A program made the translations under genes and the position numbers. Positions 12,428 through 23,479 of a stretch of DNA of 64,000 nt are shown piece by piece. The DNA is taken from contig OX442430.1 of the NCBI GenBank assembly GCA_949361645.1, positions 853,856 to 917,855 of the forward strand. The letters are read 5' to 3'. How positions within the stretch are numbered: the first letter of the stretch is position 1; every line of letters starts with the position of its first letter. The notes beneath the pieces were generated by a model that ran no database searches, was not told the origin of the DNA, and worked only from the letters and a program-made list of their open reading frames with translations. The stretch is from Spongilla lacustris. Lineage: Eukaryota > Porifera > Demospongiae > Spongillida > Spongillidae.

Positions 12428-15400
12428 TCAAATGCATTTATACAAAAGTAGCATTCCTTTCCTAAGCGCTATGTAAGCAACGATGTCCAATTGTTTCAGG
12501 AGTATCCAATGGTAACCATTCTTTTTTTTAGATTTGAAGAAAATTATATATGTGAAGTGCTTAAAAATAGCCCAAAGTTTGACTTACTATGGAAGGCTGC
12601 TTGAGTTTTGTGGAACATTATAAACATTAAACATACTGACATATTGTATTCTTTCAAGTCCAGCTTACTTTCTGTATCTTATGTAGCAACCAGTAATTGA
12701 GTGCATTTGATCAATAATTACAGCACTGTACCAAACCACAGTATCCATTTAACTCACCACCACATTAGCTATATATCACAGTTTGGGGAAAGTAAATGAT
12801 AACAGCAAAATCAAGTTATGACTTATTCCTACAGACTTACCCTGTCTACAGGATAAATGTTTGCAATTGTGTAGCAGAGTAAGGAGGGTATGGTGGGACA
12901 AGTATGTATTGGAATGTGAGGGTACATGTGTGGTATGGTTTGAAGATAAAATGGAGGTCCACAGTGGTGTTCAAAAGCATGACAAGATATGGTCATGTGT
13001 ATAATGTCATGGCAGGATGAAAGTGAGGAATGGGTGGTGGGTTAATGTGATGATATTCAGAAATGCCATATCTGTCACTTACGCACTATAATGTTTCACA
13101 GTAGGGAGAGGCAAGTAATGAGATAATACAAGTACAAATGTAACAATTATGTGCTTACAGCCTGATATGTTTATATCATAGTTGAATTTTAAAAGCCATA
13201 GAAGATTTTATTGATGCTAAGATTTAACTTACACATTGCAGATTGTTCTGCATTGCATTCATGTTGTATGGGATAAAAGGAATATTAAAATCATGTAAGA
13301 GCAAATTCATAAAGTATATACTTACATTCTATAATAGCAGCAAAACAGATAATGAATGTTTACACACGAATATTAATAATATTAATACAGTCATCAATGA
13401 GCGAGCTGAAACCTCGTCCAAAAGGTCATAATCATTTTATTATAACTTACATACTTGAATTTCCAGTTTTAAAAATGATAGATTGTATAAACGTCAAAAA
13501 TTACAATGATATTAAGATGAATATATCCAAATATGCACTTACTCCCTATATTGTCTACAGTGGTTAATGGAAATATGCCATTACTGCATGGATTCACGTG
13601 ATCATGTACAACTTACGCACTGCCAAGTAGCAATGGAAAGATTAAAATATGAGCAATGGCCACTGTCACAAAATCAGGCACTTACACGACCCTATGTTGT
13701 TTAGATTGGAATCGTTGCACAAATAAGGAGTGACAATATGTTATGGGCCTTCAGTATATAGCTTTTACTTACACCGCACTGTGAAATTTAATCATGTTTA
13801 TTAGTTTTTTATACGAGATATTTATACTTACACACTGCACATTTGTAATGTTTTCAATGAGGACAATACTTGAACACATCAATGGAGGTCAATATCACTC
13901 CATTGTTGCTACATACCTCCTGCGGCATAGAGAAATATCATTAATGGAAAGATTATTACTTACTCATACAAGTATAGCTATAACCCCCATGCAAAGTTTA
14001 TTCAGCTCCTCTCCAGTTTTATACCCTTCATTTGCATTTGTGTTATGCAATTTCCATTCTACATTATCTACTTGCTGTGTAATCGTGTGATAGGCTTTAT
14101 TTTATTTTCCTGTGATCAAAGGTGTAACTATTATTGATATAGTTAACTCAATTGATGGTGTCCTTGCTCGTGAAGCTGACTCTGTCGTAAAGCTTTTAGC
14201 ATTAAATATAGCATCGGGATGGGTAAGGGTGACGTTGGCATTTGTTATGCTAAGAGCCACAAATCTGTGCATAAGAGGAAGCAGAGTGAAATGGAGAAGT
14301 GTAGTGCACATGGAATATAGCTGCACATCAGCTTATGAATAGAATTTGTATGTGCTATTATGTGTGTGCATGCGCATGTGCTTGAGTATGTTATTTATAT
14401 TTTATATTTTTTATGTACTGACTTTTATAAGGTTGTCACTTGTATGTTCATTTATACATGAACATGTATGTTCAATAACTTATCGATTTTATTGATATAG
14501 TTTATGAGTTGCTGGATAAAGCTTTTAAATAAGGTATTCAAATACTAATGCTAATCTTTTGTATATGCAGTTGTGCTCACTTATAGACATTTAAGACTTA
14601 CAAGTCATTAAAAATTATTATCCACCATTCTTTCTTCTCGTGTGACAAAGCCACAGGCTGAGCTGCTTAGGTGCCATTTTACAGGGTGTCAGGTTTAAGT
14701 GTCTTCAAACAATTTACAAGTACAGATTATTATATGGACTGGCTTGGACATAATCCATATTTCAAAACGAAATTAATTGAATGTCTTGAGACCATCCAAC
14801 TAATTAACTTTGACAGACTGGGTTAAAAATAATAATATTTCTAAACCACCATTTTCAACCTTTTTTTATATTAAAAGGCATTATTTTAATGCACCACTTA
14901 CTGAGTTCATCTGCAGCAGAATCATAATGACAAAAATGGAAAGACAAAATGGTACAAATGTGATATAAATAGATCAGCACTTACAGGGGGCTTTAATCAG
15001 AAAATGTAGAAGTTAAAAAAAAAGGTAGAAGTCATAATATTGGAAATCAGAACTGGAATCAGTCGTGGTGCCCTTCAATCTCAATCATAAACACTTACCA
15101 CTGTGTAAAAAGGGCTGTTATACACTAGTGTATAACATCAATTAGCAGTGTATAACACTGCGTATTGAGACGTTATACACACGTATACGCAATAACGTCT
15201 ATATACACACTGTTATACAGTAGTGTATAACAATACCTTTTTCATAGTGTACGCACTAAATAATGTACCCACACAAACAGAAAGTGACATGGGAAAGATG
15301 CAAGTCACTATCATATATTTAAAAGCTATGTAACACTTACTCTCTGTGGAAGCATCCATATCATTGTGTGTGCAATAAGTAATGTTGTAACTAATGTAAA

Positions 15401-18400
15401 CAAAACAAACATATACCTTCTCCTATTCTCATGAAATGGAGTGAAGGCAGGATTATAGCAATGTACTACACTGCCAATTACCACTTACATACGCTTCATG
15501 GCACTATATTGCATGACATTGATATTATATTGTCAAAAGAAAGTGTATAAACAGTTCATCAATTGTGAGTGCCATTACAATAATTTGCCTTACCAACTAA
15601 TGTTTGATGTTATGTTGGGCATTAACAGTATATAAATTTTGAGTGCCCATTCCAATAATTTGACTAACCATCTAAAGACAGTGAACAAGAACAGATGAGT
15701 AAATGAATAAAGAGAGTATAAAGTAGCTTACATGCTGTGTATGCAGAAAACAGTAGCAGTGGTTAGTTTGAAATTAAAAAGCACTTGGAATGAAACATCT
15801 AACCAATGTCTGTATGGTAAAAGAAACATCAATAGAAGCTTTAACAATAGCCATAGACCATTCATGCGTGTGCATACAGGCCAATGTTCCTCAGGAGTCT
15901 GCATGATTAAAGAAGATCAGTGTTTGTTGTGAGCAGGACATTGGGAATTGGGATTGTATGTCTTACTCGCTGTGTAAATAAACAAGTACTTGTTGCATGG
16001 TAACTTTGCACATGCAGCTATAGTCACTTACACACTGCAATCATGGCACCCAATGCCATTGGCATGAGAAGTAGGATAAAGTATGTTAGATGATACTTAG
16101 CATACAAGATCAACATACACCCTTTGCCGCAGTAAACGGTAGGTGGAAATGAATTTAAAAGTATTAAGATCCTGTAGTGTAACAGTTTTGAATGCAAAAT
16201 TGCACATACTCGCTGCATTTGAGGACATGTAATATGACACCCTTCACATTAAAGTTCAAACCACAACACTTACTTGCTATGTTCAACCACAATGATAAAG
16301 GTAGTACAACAGCATTAATATCAGAGATGCAATAATGAATCAGACCTACAGCCTGTTCAGCGAATCAAATTGGAACATAGCAACATCGTTAAAGTGCAAA
16401 CTTATCCAGTAATCTGACCTCCTGTGTCGTTGAAGGTACACAGCATAATTGATAGGAGATACGAAACATTCTCTTGCTTCAAATCAAGTACTACTTACAA
16501 TCTGAAAATGAAGGACAAAACAACAATTGCGTTAGACTGGCTACAAGAACACAAATTGAACTTTCAAGCCCAACTGTGAGTGGCCCCTCTTTTTTTGTCA
16601 GCAAGTTTAAAAACACTACATGCACCATTTAGCTCAAGGAAAGGACATTGTTGAAAGTTGTGTTTTAAAAGGCTTCTAATGTGAGAAACTTCAAATTAAA
16701 TTTACTAATTACATGTTTGTGACAATCTGGTATTGAAACGCAATTCAAACGACTGCTGCTAACCCTTTTAGACGTATAAATATAATCATGCACACACACA
16801 CACATGTCTTTTGAGCACACACACACACACGCATACACAAACACATGCACACTTACTTCTTTGCCACCTTGCTCAACACTGCCACTCGGCACGTATTCTG
16901 AGGAGAGTGGCTTTAGCAATGCAAATATCAAAGCCAGGCACCTACTATATGACTTGACCTTGCTCTCCTGTCATTAGAAAGAAATGGAATGTTAAATATA
17001 TGTCGTTGAAAGCTAACCAGTACATTAATACACACATGATAATGTCACACAATAGTATGCAAACCACAGTCAAGTATCAACTGCATGATTGGGTATCTAC
17101 AAATGGATGTTGCCCAATCATTATTAGGGACCATTGAATCGGTACAAATGCAAAAATTAAAAGTGTGAAGGCCCCCTATTCTTAGGTGTGAAAGTAGTAC
17201 GCCAATAGACATACCAAATCAGGTGTGACTACACACCAAGAGGTTAAAAAAAAAAACTGGGATTCGAAACTGTGACTACAGCCCTGTACACCTAACTACT
17301 ACGCATAATATGAATGGACAATAAGTAGCCTTGTAGTCTGTACCTAACTCTATTACACGTAGCTACTACTGAAGGTCACACCAAATAACGAAGTGAATTC
17401 ATACGCGCTCACTCGCTGGTGTGATATCACACCAAACATAAAATTTAGTGTGACGGTCACCCGTTTTGAAACGTACTACGGGTGATTATAGGTGGCCTTC
17501 ACACTTTTGTTTTTGCAGTATATATATTATTTTATACATATTATTATAACTATACATAATGATTATAATTATATTCATAATTATAAAATATAGGTTCTCG
17601 ATGTTGAGTAACTGGAATAAAGTTATTTAGACAATTGATAGCACCATAGATTATGGTAGGTAGTTTACACGAATTTTAAAAATAGATATTCAAGTTATAC
17701 AATTAGCATAGCTGGAAAGAGCGTGGAAAATACATTATAATGGTACATCATATGTGCAGATATCGTTCATATTACGAACAATAATCAACGTTTTGTAACC
17801 AAAAAAAATACACGCGGTAGTCAATACTAATCAATGGTGCGGTAAATATAAAATTGGTTTTAAGCGTTGTAATGCAGTAAATTTAATATATACATGTATA
17901 TTCAAAATTTAACTTTCTGACTCTATAGAGGCTCTTGGCATCTTATAAAAACGGATTTTGCTTACTATGCAATGCTCTTTATGGATACAATTTGCATGAC
18001 AAAATAGGAAAGTTGTAACAAAACTCATGCAAGATCGTCAATATTTTTCTTAAACTTGCTACTTTGGACTTTCCACTCCTTTAAAGTTTTCGTTAAGATA
18101 TTGAGCCTGAGTTTCTTTTTCTAAGGTGACATTTAATTTAAAAAAAACTTTCTTGGAGAGAGCTCTCATCTGGGGGTCAGTGATGATTTTTCAGTCTATT
18201 CAGTAATAATGCTTAGCTGATATTTGGTACAATATGGAATAGCCTGGCTGAATCAAAGGTGGTGGTACTGGGTTGGGCTAAGGCAAGACACATTACATCT
18301 CAATTACTTCCAAATTTTATTTTTTAAGTGACACTATTATTTACTTCAGTATTGCTTGCCCTGGCAACATATTTGACTTAGTTCTGATGTAGTGGTGCCA

Positions 18401-21400
18401 TGGAAAGTAGAACAATCCTTTTCATATAAATGGTACTTGAAGCTGGAATGTTGTCATCATTAATGCCTGATAAGGTTCAACAAATACAACCAAGTCCCTG
18501 AATGTCTTCATGGAATGGTAAGTACACATAAGTGAAAACCTTTCTCTGATATCGCATGTATATAGTTTTTGATACTTCAAAACAACGCTCCAGCAATACA
18601 TGTACGCAGTATCAATCTACGGGAGAAAATGGCGGTTATTGAATAGGGGATTTTGCACCATCTGGGAAACACATTGCGCCTACACCAAAACATGTGAAAC
18701 TGTCACAATAAACGCTACAGTGTTTAAAGAATGAGTTTTAGTGGATACCAAGCGCGTTGTTAATAAGGTGCGTATTCATTCGATGGAATTGGTCCGTTTT
18801 TTGAGCGGTGCGTACGTTGCCCAGTATATACACGATCTCCCCACTTGTAAACTATTTAAAGATGTACCCAAAGGTATTATCTTTGACAAAATCCACACAT
18901 ACAAGCCTGCTAAAGCATCTTTAGCGTACCAATAAGCTCCTTTGCTAAGGATTTCTTAACAATTGTGAAAAACCCGGGCCCGTGCCAAAAATTGTACCGT
19001 TACGTGGTCTGTCACGGAAATTTCGGTCCGCTGAAAATTTTGGTCCCAGACCAATATTTTCAGAAAATTTTGGTCCGGTCGGACCAATTTTATCTGAAAA
19101 AAAAGGTCCGTGTCCAGAAAAAAAGTTCCGGAGATTTATTTCAAACGTCCACGTGGTTGATATCAGTTTGCGAGTGATGGCGGAGATTGAAGAAACAGTT
19201 GACGACGGTTCTGATTGTGATGATCTTGTCGAGGAGGCTTATGCCTATTTAGTATCGAAGAAGTATCCTGAATGTGTCAGTGAGAACTGATACGAAGGAA
19301 AGCGGCGAAGTTGACAATATCTGTTGAAGGAGAGCTATTGTATAAGCACAAGCAGGGAAAGGAAAAGGTAAGTAGCGTTTAATTATAATACTGCCATTAT
19401 CGTTTTTGATATTTTTGGTAGTGACATGTATGTATGTATGTGTCCAATAAAGTAGCCATCTTTTACGCAGAAGGAAGTGCTGTTGCGTTACATCCAGAGT
19501 TTGGAAGAGCACCAGAAGATCCTACTGGCATGTCACATTGATTCCACTTCTGGCCACATGGGTAAGACCAGGACACTGTACAGGATCAAGGAACTGAGCT
19601 CCTTATTTAACTGCATGGTACTCCTTTATTTTTTAATATTACAAATTCAATCCTGGTTCTGTTATATTTCTGCAGCTATCAAAATGTGATATGTGTCAAT
19701 GCATGAACAGAAAGCTAACTACTGGAGTGCCTAAGCTTCATCCCATTCCAGTTAAAGCCCCCTGGTACATGGTTGGCATTGATTTCATTGGCCCTCTGAG
19801 CCCAGTTGCAAAGGACAGAAGTCGCTACATCCTCACTACCAGTGATTACTTCACAAAGTGGGTTGAGGTGGTACCTACAGTCAAAAAAATGGCATCTGTA
19901 GTGGCAAGTTCACTGTTTAAGGTCAGCATGTGTACCAATTATTTATTTGTGCATGTAGCTATTTGTACATGTAGCTGTGGCTTTACTAGTTATTTTAGTT
20001 TGATAATTTTTGTGGTACAAAGCATGCTCTTACCATGCAACTGATCATATGTTTTGGTGAGCTCCAAATATTTATGGTCGTGTCCTTACTTTAACTACAG
20101 ATCTTTATGCGAATGGGACTACCACGTGTATTGCTTTCAGACAATGGCAGCGAGTTCTGTAATGCATTGAATGACCAACTTTCAGAGATGCTAGGAATTA
20201 AGAGGAGGCTAACTACACCTTACCACCCTCAGGTTTGTTCCATGAATGTTATTGTGTAGTATACATATAAAAATGCGTACACACAAACTGATGTCATCCG
20301 ATCTCTCTTCACTCCAACTTGTAGGCTAATGGTCTTGATGAGCGCTTCAATTAGACGCTTCAAAACATGCTGGTGAAATATATGTGTCTTCAAAGAAGGA
20401 AATGTGGAGTCACGACGTAGACACTTGTGCCTTCGCATATAACACTTCCCGACACGACTCTACTAAATACACACCATTCATGTTAATGTTTGGTCACCGA
20501 GCAACCCTTCCAATTGATGTGGAGCTTGAGCAGCAATGTTCTGAAGATCTCTGCAAGACATATTGGGAACTTGAAGAACATCCCTATCCTGCTGTATTTT
20601 CAGAACATGCATGCATATTGGAAGAGGCCAAAGGCAACATTATCGCTGCACAGTTGAGACAGAAAGAAGCATATGACAAAAAGCACTGCAAACCAGGCCA
20701 ATTTCAGTGTGACCAGTTGGTATTGCTGAGAAACTTCTCCCGTAAAAAGGTCCATCAAGTGCAGAAGAATGGAATTGTTCTGTTAATGAACTTTACCTTT
20801 ACTGAGTGAGTATTTATATACAATGAGTTGCACAACTGAACTACTACAATTAAGCAGACACATCAGGGCCAATCACCTACTGTGTGCATGGCCTTGATAG
20901 AAAATGCCAAAAGATTTTGGTTGGTCTACCATCAGAGTACATGTAGTCTTTTACAATGAGTAAGGAATCCCAAAGCCCTTCTAATAGGTCCTATTACATG
21001 TAATATAATAGATCGATACGAGAGCATCAGTGATTATACATTTATATTCACCTACCACTCGATCCCATCGATGAAGTCAAGAGGCTAGTTACATACATGT
21101 ATGTACTACAGCGATTACTAAGCAGATGGTGGTGAACTTCATTATAGACTTAGAAAACAACGTCCAGACCTAAAATTTCAGGGCGGACCGTATTTTTCGA
21201 AATTATCGGTCCGGGAGGGCCAAAATTTTCAGCGAAAATTTCCGTCCGGGAACAAATATTTCAGGACCAAAATTCCTGTGACAGGTCTTAAATTTTTGGG
21301 TACATTTCTGGGGTGGTTTGAACTACCTACGGCATAGATTATTTAATAATCTACGATAGCACAATGCGTCGGCTGAATCCAGTTACACACGTCCTTACAT

Positions 21401-21678
21401 GCGCGTCTATTTTGAAGATTTCGTACTTATAACACTAAACGCTTTGATTCTGAACGCGTCCAAGCTTTGTCTACCTCTGACTGAGCGAAAATGCACCTTA
21501 GCATTGCAGATGTACAGAGATGCCGCACTAGCTAGAGTACCATATATTGTACCTACCAGTGCAGCTCAGCTAAAGGAACATGCATGCATATTTATCGGCG
21601 TTCCCGCTCAGTGCTTACCGCAAGATTAGCGAGGGCGAAGAGGACCACCAGGGACACAAGCAGAGTTAATTTGTTCAT
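12428..21678 (-). CDS. Secreted-peptide micro-exon gene, copy A (full-length model)
   Basis: Proposed gene for a small secreted peptide, family not recognised. Exon 1 (21619-21678) is a 20-residue signal peptide; exon 2 (16857-16967) adds 37 residues in phase 0. Exon-like units follow at 16499-16501, 16274-16276, 16210-16212, 16032-16034, 15967-15969, 15732-15734, 15489-15503, 15341-15343, 15099-15100, 14985-14990, 14902-14910, 13917-13919, 13832-13834, 13773-13778, 13686-13691, 13617-13619, 13543-13545, 13451-13453, 13326-13328, 13233-13247, 13159-13161, 13083-13085, 12841-12845, 12669-12671 and 12588-12596, then a terminal exon 12428-12520. All but two (2 nt, 5 nt) are multiples of three. 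Cys codons fall in seven units. Introns are mostly 50-240 nt with AG acceptors and GTAAGT, GTAAGC or GTATGT donors. Intron 1 is inflated by transposons. The 5 nt unit would shift the frame of the last exons, so the C-terminus is uncertain. Splicing is inferred, not demonstrated. Confidence 0.6.
15116..15232. mobile_element. 117 bp palindromic MITE-like insertion
   Basis: Both ends are themselves near-perfect palindromes built on TTATACACTAGTGTATAA or a one-base variant (CAG for CTAG context at the right end). The interior forms further hairpins (AGACGTTATACAC with its complement). It sits in the intron between the micro-exon at 15341-15343 and the 2 nt unit at 15099-15100. I could not define a target duplication. 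Confidence 0.6.
16857..16967 (-). CDS. Second exon of copy A (37 codons)
   Basis: Lies between a TTTCTAATGACAG acceptor and a GTAAGT donor and is open in phase 0 across 111 nt. The copy at 58764-58874 has the same length and phase. The two differ at six codons, three of them amino-acid replacing (Ala/Thr, Pro/Thr, Ser/Phe). The exon contains one Cys, a hydrophobic stretch (LIFALLKPL) and a Gly/Ser-rich acidic end. Confidence 0.75.
17145..17590. mobile_element. About 446 bp MITE-like insertion in intron 1
   Basis: Internal inverted repeats AAAAGTGTGAAGGCC (about 17160) and GGCCTTCACACTTTT (about 17494). Against the intact intron at 58 kb (AATCGGTAGGTTCTCG near 58580-58600, inverted), the host sequence is split after AATCGGTA and resumes at TAGGTTCTCG, giving a TA target duplication. 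The right end carries extra AT-rich sequence. Confidence 0.7.
17690..18960. other. Left part of the intron-1 insertion; no assignable gene
   Basis: AT-rich, with a single short open frame (18741-18935, +, 64 codons, ending KASLAYQ) that I do not recognise. It may be a leftover exon of the outer element. No transposase motif is visible. Confidence 0.4.
18965..21305 (+). mobile_element. Ginger-like DNA transposon
   Basis: Imperfect inverted repeats of about 130 bp bound it. The left one (about 18985-19130) and the reverse complement of the right one (about 21165-21300) share CTGTCAC, GGTCC and GAAAATTTTGG blocks in the same order. It encodes a gypsy-integrase-type transposase with introns. TIRs together with such an integrase are the definition of Ginger elements (established knowledge); no LTR, gag or reverse transcriptase is seen. 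Confidence 0.7.
19177..20809 (+). pseudogene. Ginger/gypsy-type integrase transposase (broken)
   Basis: Spliced model by eye: 19177-19367, 19471-19617, 19676-19921, 20101-20232 and 20325-20809. It has an H2C2 zinc-binding region (CHIDSTSGHMGK, then CDMCQ), an rve core with GIDFIGP (first Asp) and LSDNGSEF (second Asp), YHPQ|ANGLDERFN (catalytic Glu, split by an intron), and a C-terminal tail with AYNTSRHDSTKYTPF and LPIDVELE. Damage is clear: a frameshift in the first exon near 19290, an in-frame TAG at 20352-20354 right after DERFN, and a frameshift near 20380. It is related to host-domesticated integrase-like proteins, but this copy is dead. Confidence 0.8.
21619..21678 (-). CDS. Signal-peptide exon of copy A
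   Basis: Encodes MNKLTLLVSLVVLFALANLA, a classical signal peptide: one Lys, a hydrophobic core and an Ala-rich end. It stops at a CG|GTAAGC donor in phase 0. The same 20 codons occur at 58171-58230. The ATG is about 61-67 bp from a TATA box on the same strand, so this is the first coding exon. Confidence 0.8.
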
Positions 21679-21738
21679 CTTTCTTGAGAACGTTGTCGTG
21701 ATCGGGAGAGTTGTATCTTGACCGCGAGTAGAACGTCC

Positions 21739-21745
21739 TTTTATA
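21739..21745 (-). promoter_or_regulatory. TATA box of copy A
   Basis: TATAAAA on the minus strand, about 60 bp upstream of the signal-peptide ATG. The same box and flanks (TTGTATAAAAGGACGTTCT) precede copy C at 58104-58110. Confidence 0.7.
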
Positions 21746-22299
21746 CAACTCCAGTGGCAAATATAATATACAGGAATACGACAAGGGGGGAGGGTCCTAC
21801 ACCAATATTCATAAAAGCTTCGTGCATGCTCGAAAATTTTTATTTTATACCATGTACCAAATTTATCCATTGATATGGATAAAGATTGTACACGCCGGTA
21901 AGCAATCACTTTCACTCCGTTAAGTTCTTGTTCCCAGGTTAAATGGCTGTGTTTCATCTGTCAGATTTGTCGGATTTGTACGTTACATCCAGCTGCAGGG
22001 CCTTGGATACTCGAGCCACTTAAAACATTTTCGAAGCAGGGAACAGATCATTCAGCATGACACTAGTCTATATTTCGTACCCTGAATTTGCAACAGCTGT
22101 ATAAATTATATTTCAATTCAGCGGACCTATGGCCTGCAATTATAAAACCCGTCATTATCTCCAAAACCGCCTCTCCCTTTTGTGATGCTGATGTCTGTAT
22201 AGTATATACTGTGCCCTCATGTTGTAGGTGCCGCGATTAATATAAGAAGCATGCTGTGGCCGACCATGTGCTTACTGCCTGACTTGATCGACTAGCATT

Positions 22300-22520
22300 T
22301 ATATGTGCTGTCATGGCAAAAATTATCCTACCAAAAATTTTTCCTAGGATACAAAAATTTATCCCTCGGATAAAAAAAATTCTGCTAAAATCTATCCTAG
22401 GATAAATTTTGGCAGCCAAAATCTATCCTAGGATAAAATTTGGCTGCCAAATATTATCCTATTCTGCCAAAAAATGTCCTAGTGGAGTTTGACTGTCAAA
22501 TTTCATCCTAACACGGAATA
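22300..22520. repeat. Palindromic CCTAGGATA-rich cluster
   Basis: Several copies of TCCTAGGATAAATTTTGG and its complement within about 200 bp. It lies in the segment 22266-23148 that is absent from the paralogous copy, so it belongs to an insertion of unknown class. Confidence 0.6.
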
Positions 22521-22956
22521 GTGAATGCCCCCTCTCAGGTTAAGTTTTGCCTACTTGCAAAGTCAGCTGTCACACCAAACAGTGCATGAAGAAATCAGTG
22601 GACCTTCTCGCGAGTGAGTGAACCCCCACCTTCCCTTCGCCACGCGCGCAATACTATGATTCAGTGACTTCCAGTTAAGATACAACGGGGGGGGGGGGGA
22701 GGATTTGAGAAGTACACACCTTCGTCTTATGTTTATACTCTGCCAAATAGCGTTGGGCTTAGTGAATTTAGGGAATTTTTTTGTCATGCAAGTATCACCC
22801 TACCACTGGCCAGAGCCTGCAGGTGACTCTGAGAAGAAACAATATACTGGTAAAAGGTCACTGAATGAATACAAGAACATGCATTTCAGCCTTCATCATA
22901 AATGCGTAGTCAGGGCTATAGTAAGTGGTCTTGTTACTATATTTTGTGTGTGTGTG

Positions 22957-22957
<1 letters not shown>

Positions 22958-22986
<29 letters not shown>
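22958..22986. repeat. Poly-G run after GT microsatellite
   Basis: Continuous G run of about 29 bases directly following a (GT)n tract. Assembly length may be unreliable. Confidence 0.9.
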
Positions 22987-22987
<1 letters not shown>

Positions 22988-23479
22988 GGAGCGAGTCTCC
23001 TTTGCGATTGGCACGCCCAAATACTTAATGCTGGAGAGTCAAAACGTTTGCGTGCGAGCCCCTATATTTTTTAATTAGATGAACATCATTACATCTATCA
23101 ACAGCCAATTAACATATAAGCGCTGAATGTCTTATGTATCTAACGAAGCGTAGGACGAAAAGAACGTGTTCCAATTGTCCCCAGTCCCACGTGCAATATG
23201 TCGAGCGAAGTATCTTTCCGCCCCCCATGCATGCATTTTTCCTCCGAAGAGTGGCTGTAATACACAATATGTCATTGTATCGGCGTCACTGTATGATAAT
23301 ATGCCCCCAGGTTAAAATTTACGCCTATGATACACGAAGAATGCTTTTAAACGACGCGTCGTCTATGAACAATACACCGAAGCATGAAGCACCTTTGTGC
23401 ATGCTACCAGTCGCCATAACATACAAGTCCCTACAAAAATATCCGCTTGCATGCGACTATTTCACAAGTCTGTACCAAG

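Larger units (their letters stand above)
17645..21354. mobile_element. 3.7 kb insertion in intron 1 with 8 bp target duplication
   Basis: Flanked by GATAGCAC at 17637-17644 and 21355-21362. The paralogous intron at 58 kb has this octamer once, so the insertion is precise. Subterminal TAGGTAGTT (left) and its complement AACTACCTA (right) are inverted. An 8 bp duplication suits hAT- or P-like elements. The segment contains the Ginger-like element (18965-21305), probably nested. Confidence 0.75.

Noticed and set aside
16665..16931. 88-codon frame starting MIFALLK
   Set aside because: It begins inside exon 2 and reads through the GTAAGT donor into a CA-microsatellite intron; the phase-0 spliced exon is the better model.
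19477..20809. Ty3/gypsy LTR retrotransposon or endogenous retrovirus
   Set aside because: No LTRs, gag or reverse transcriptase; inverted terminal repeats and introns point to a Ginger DNA transposon.
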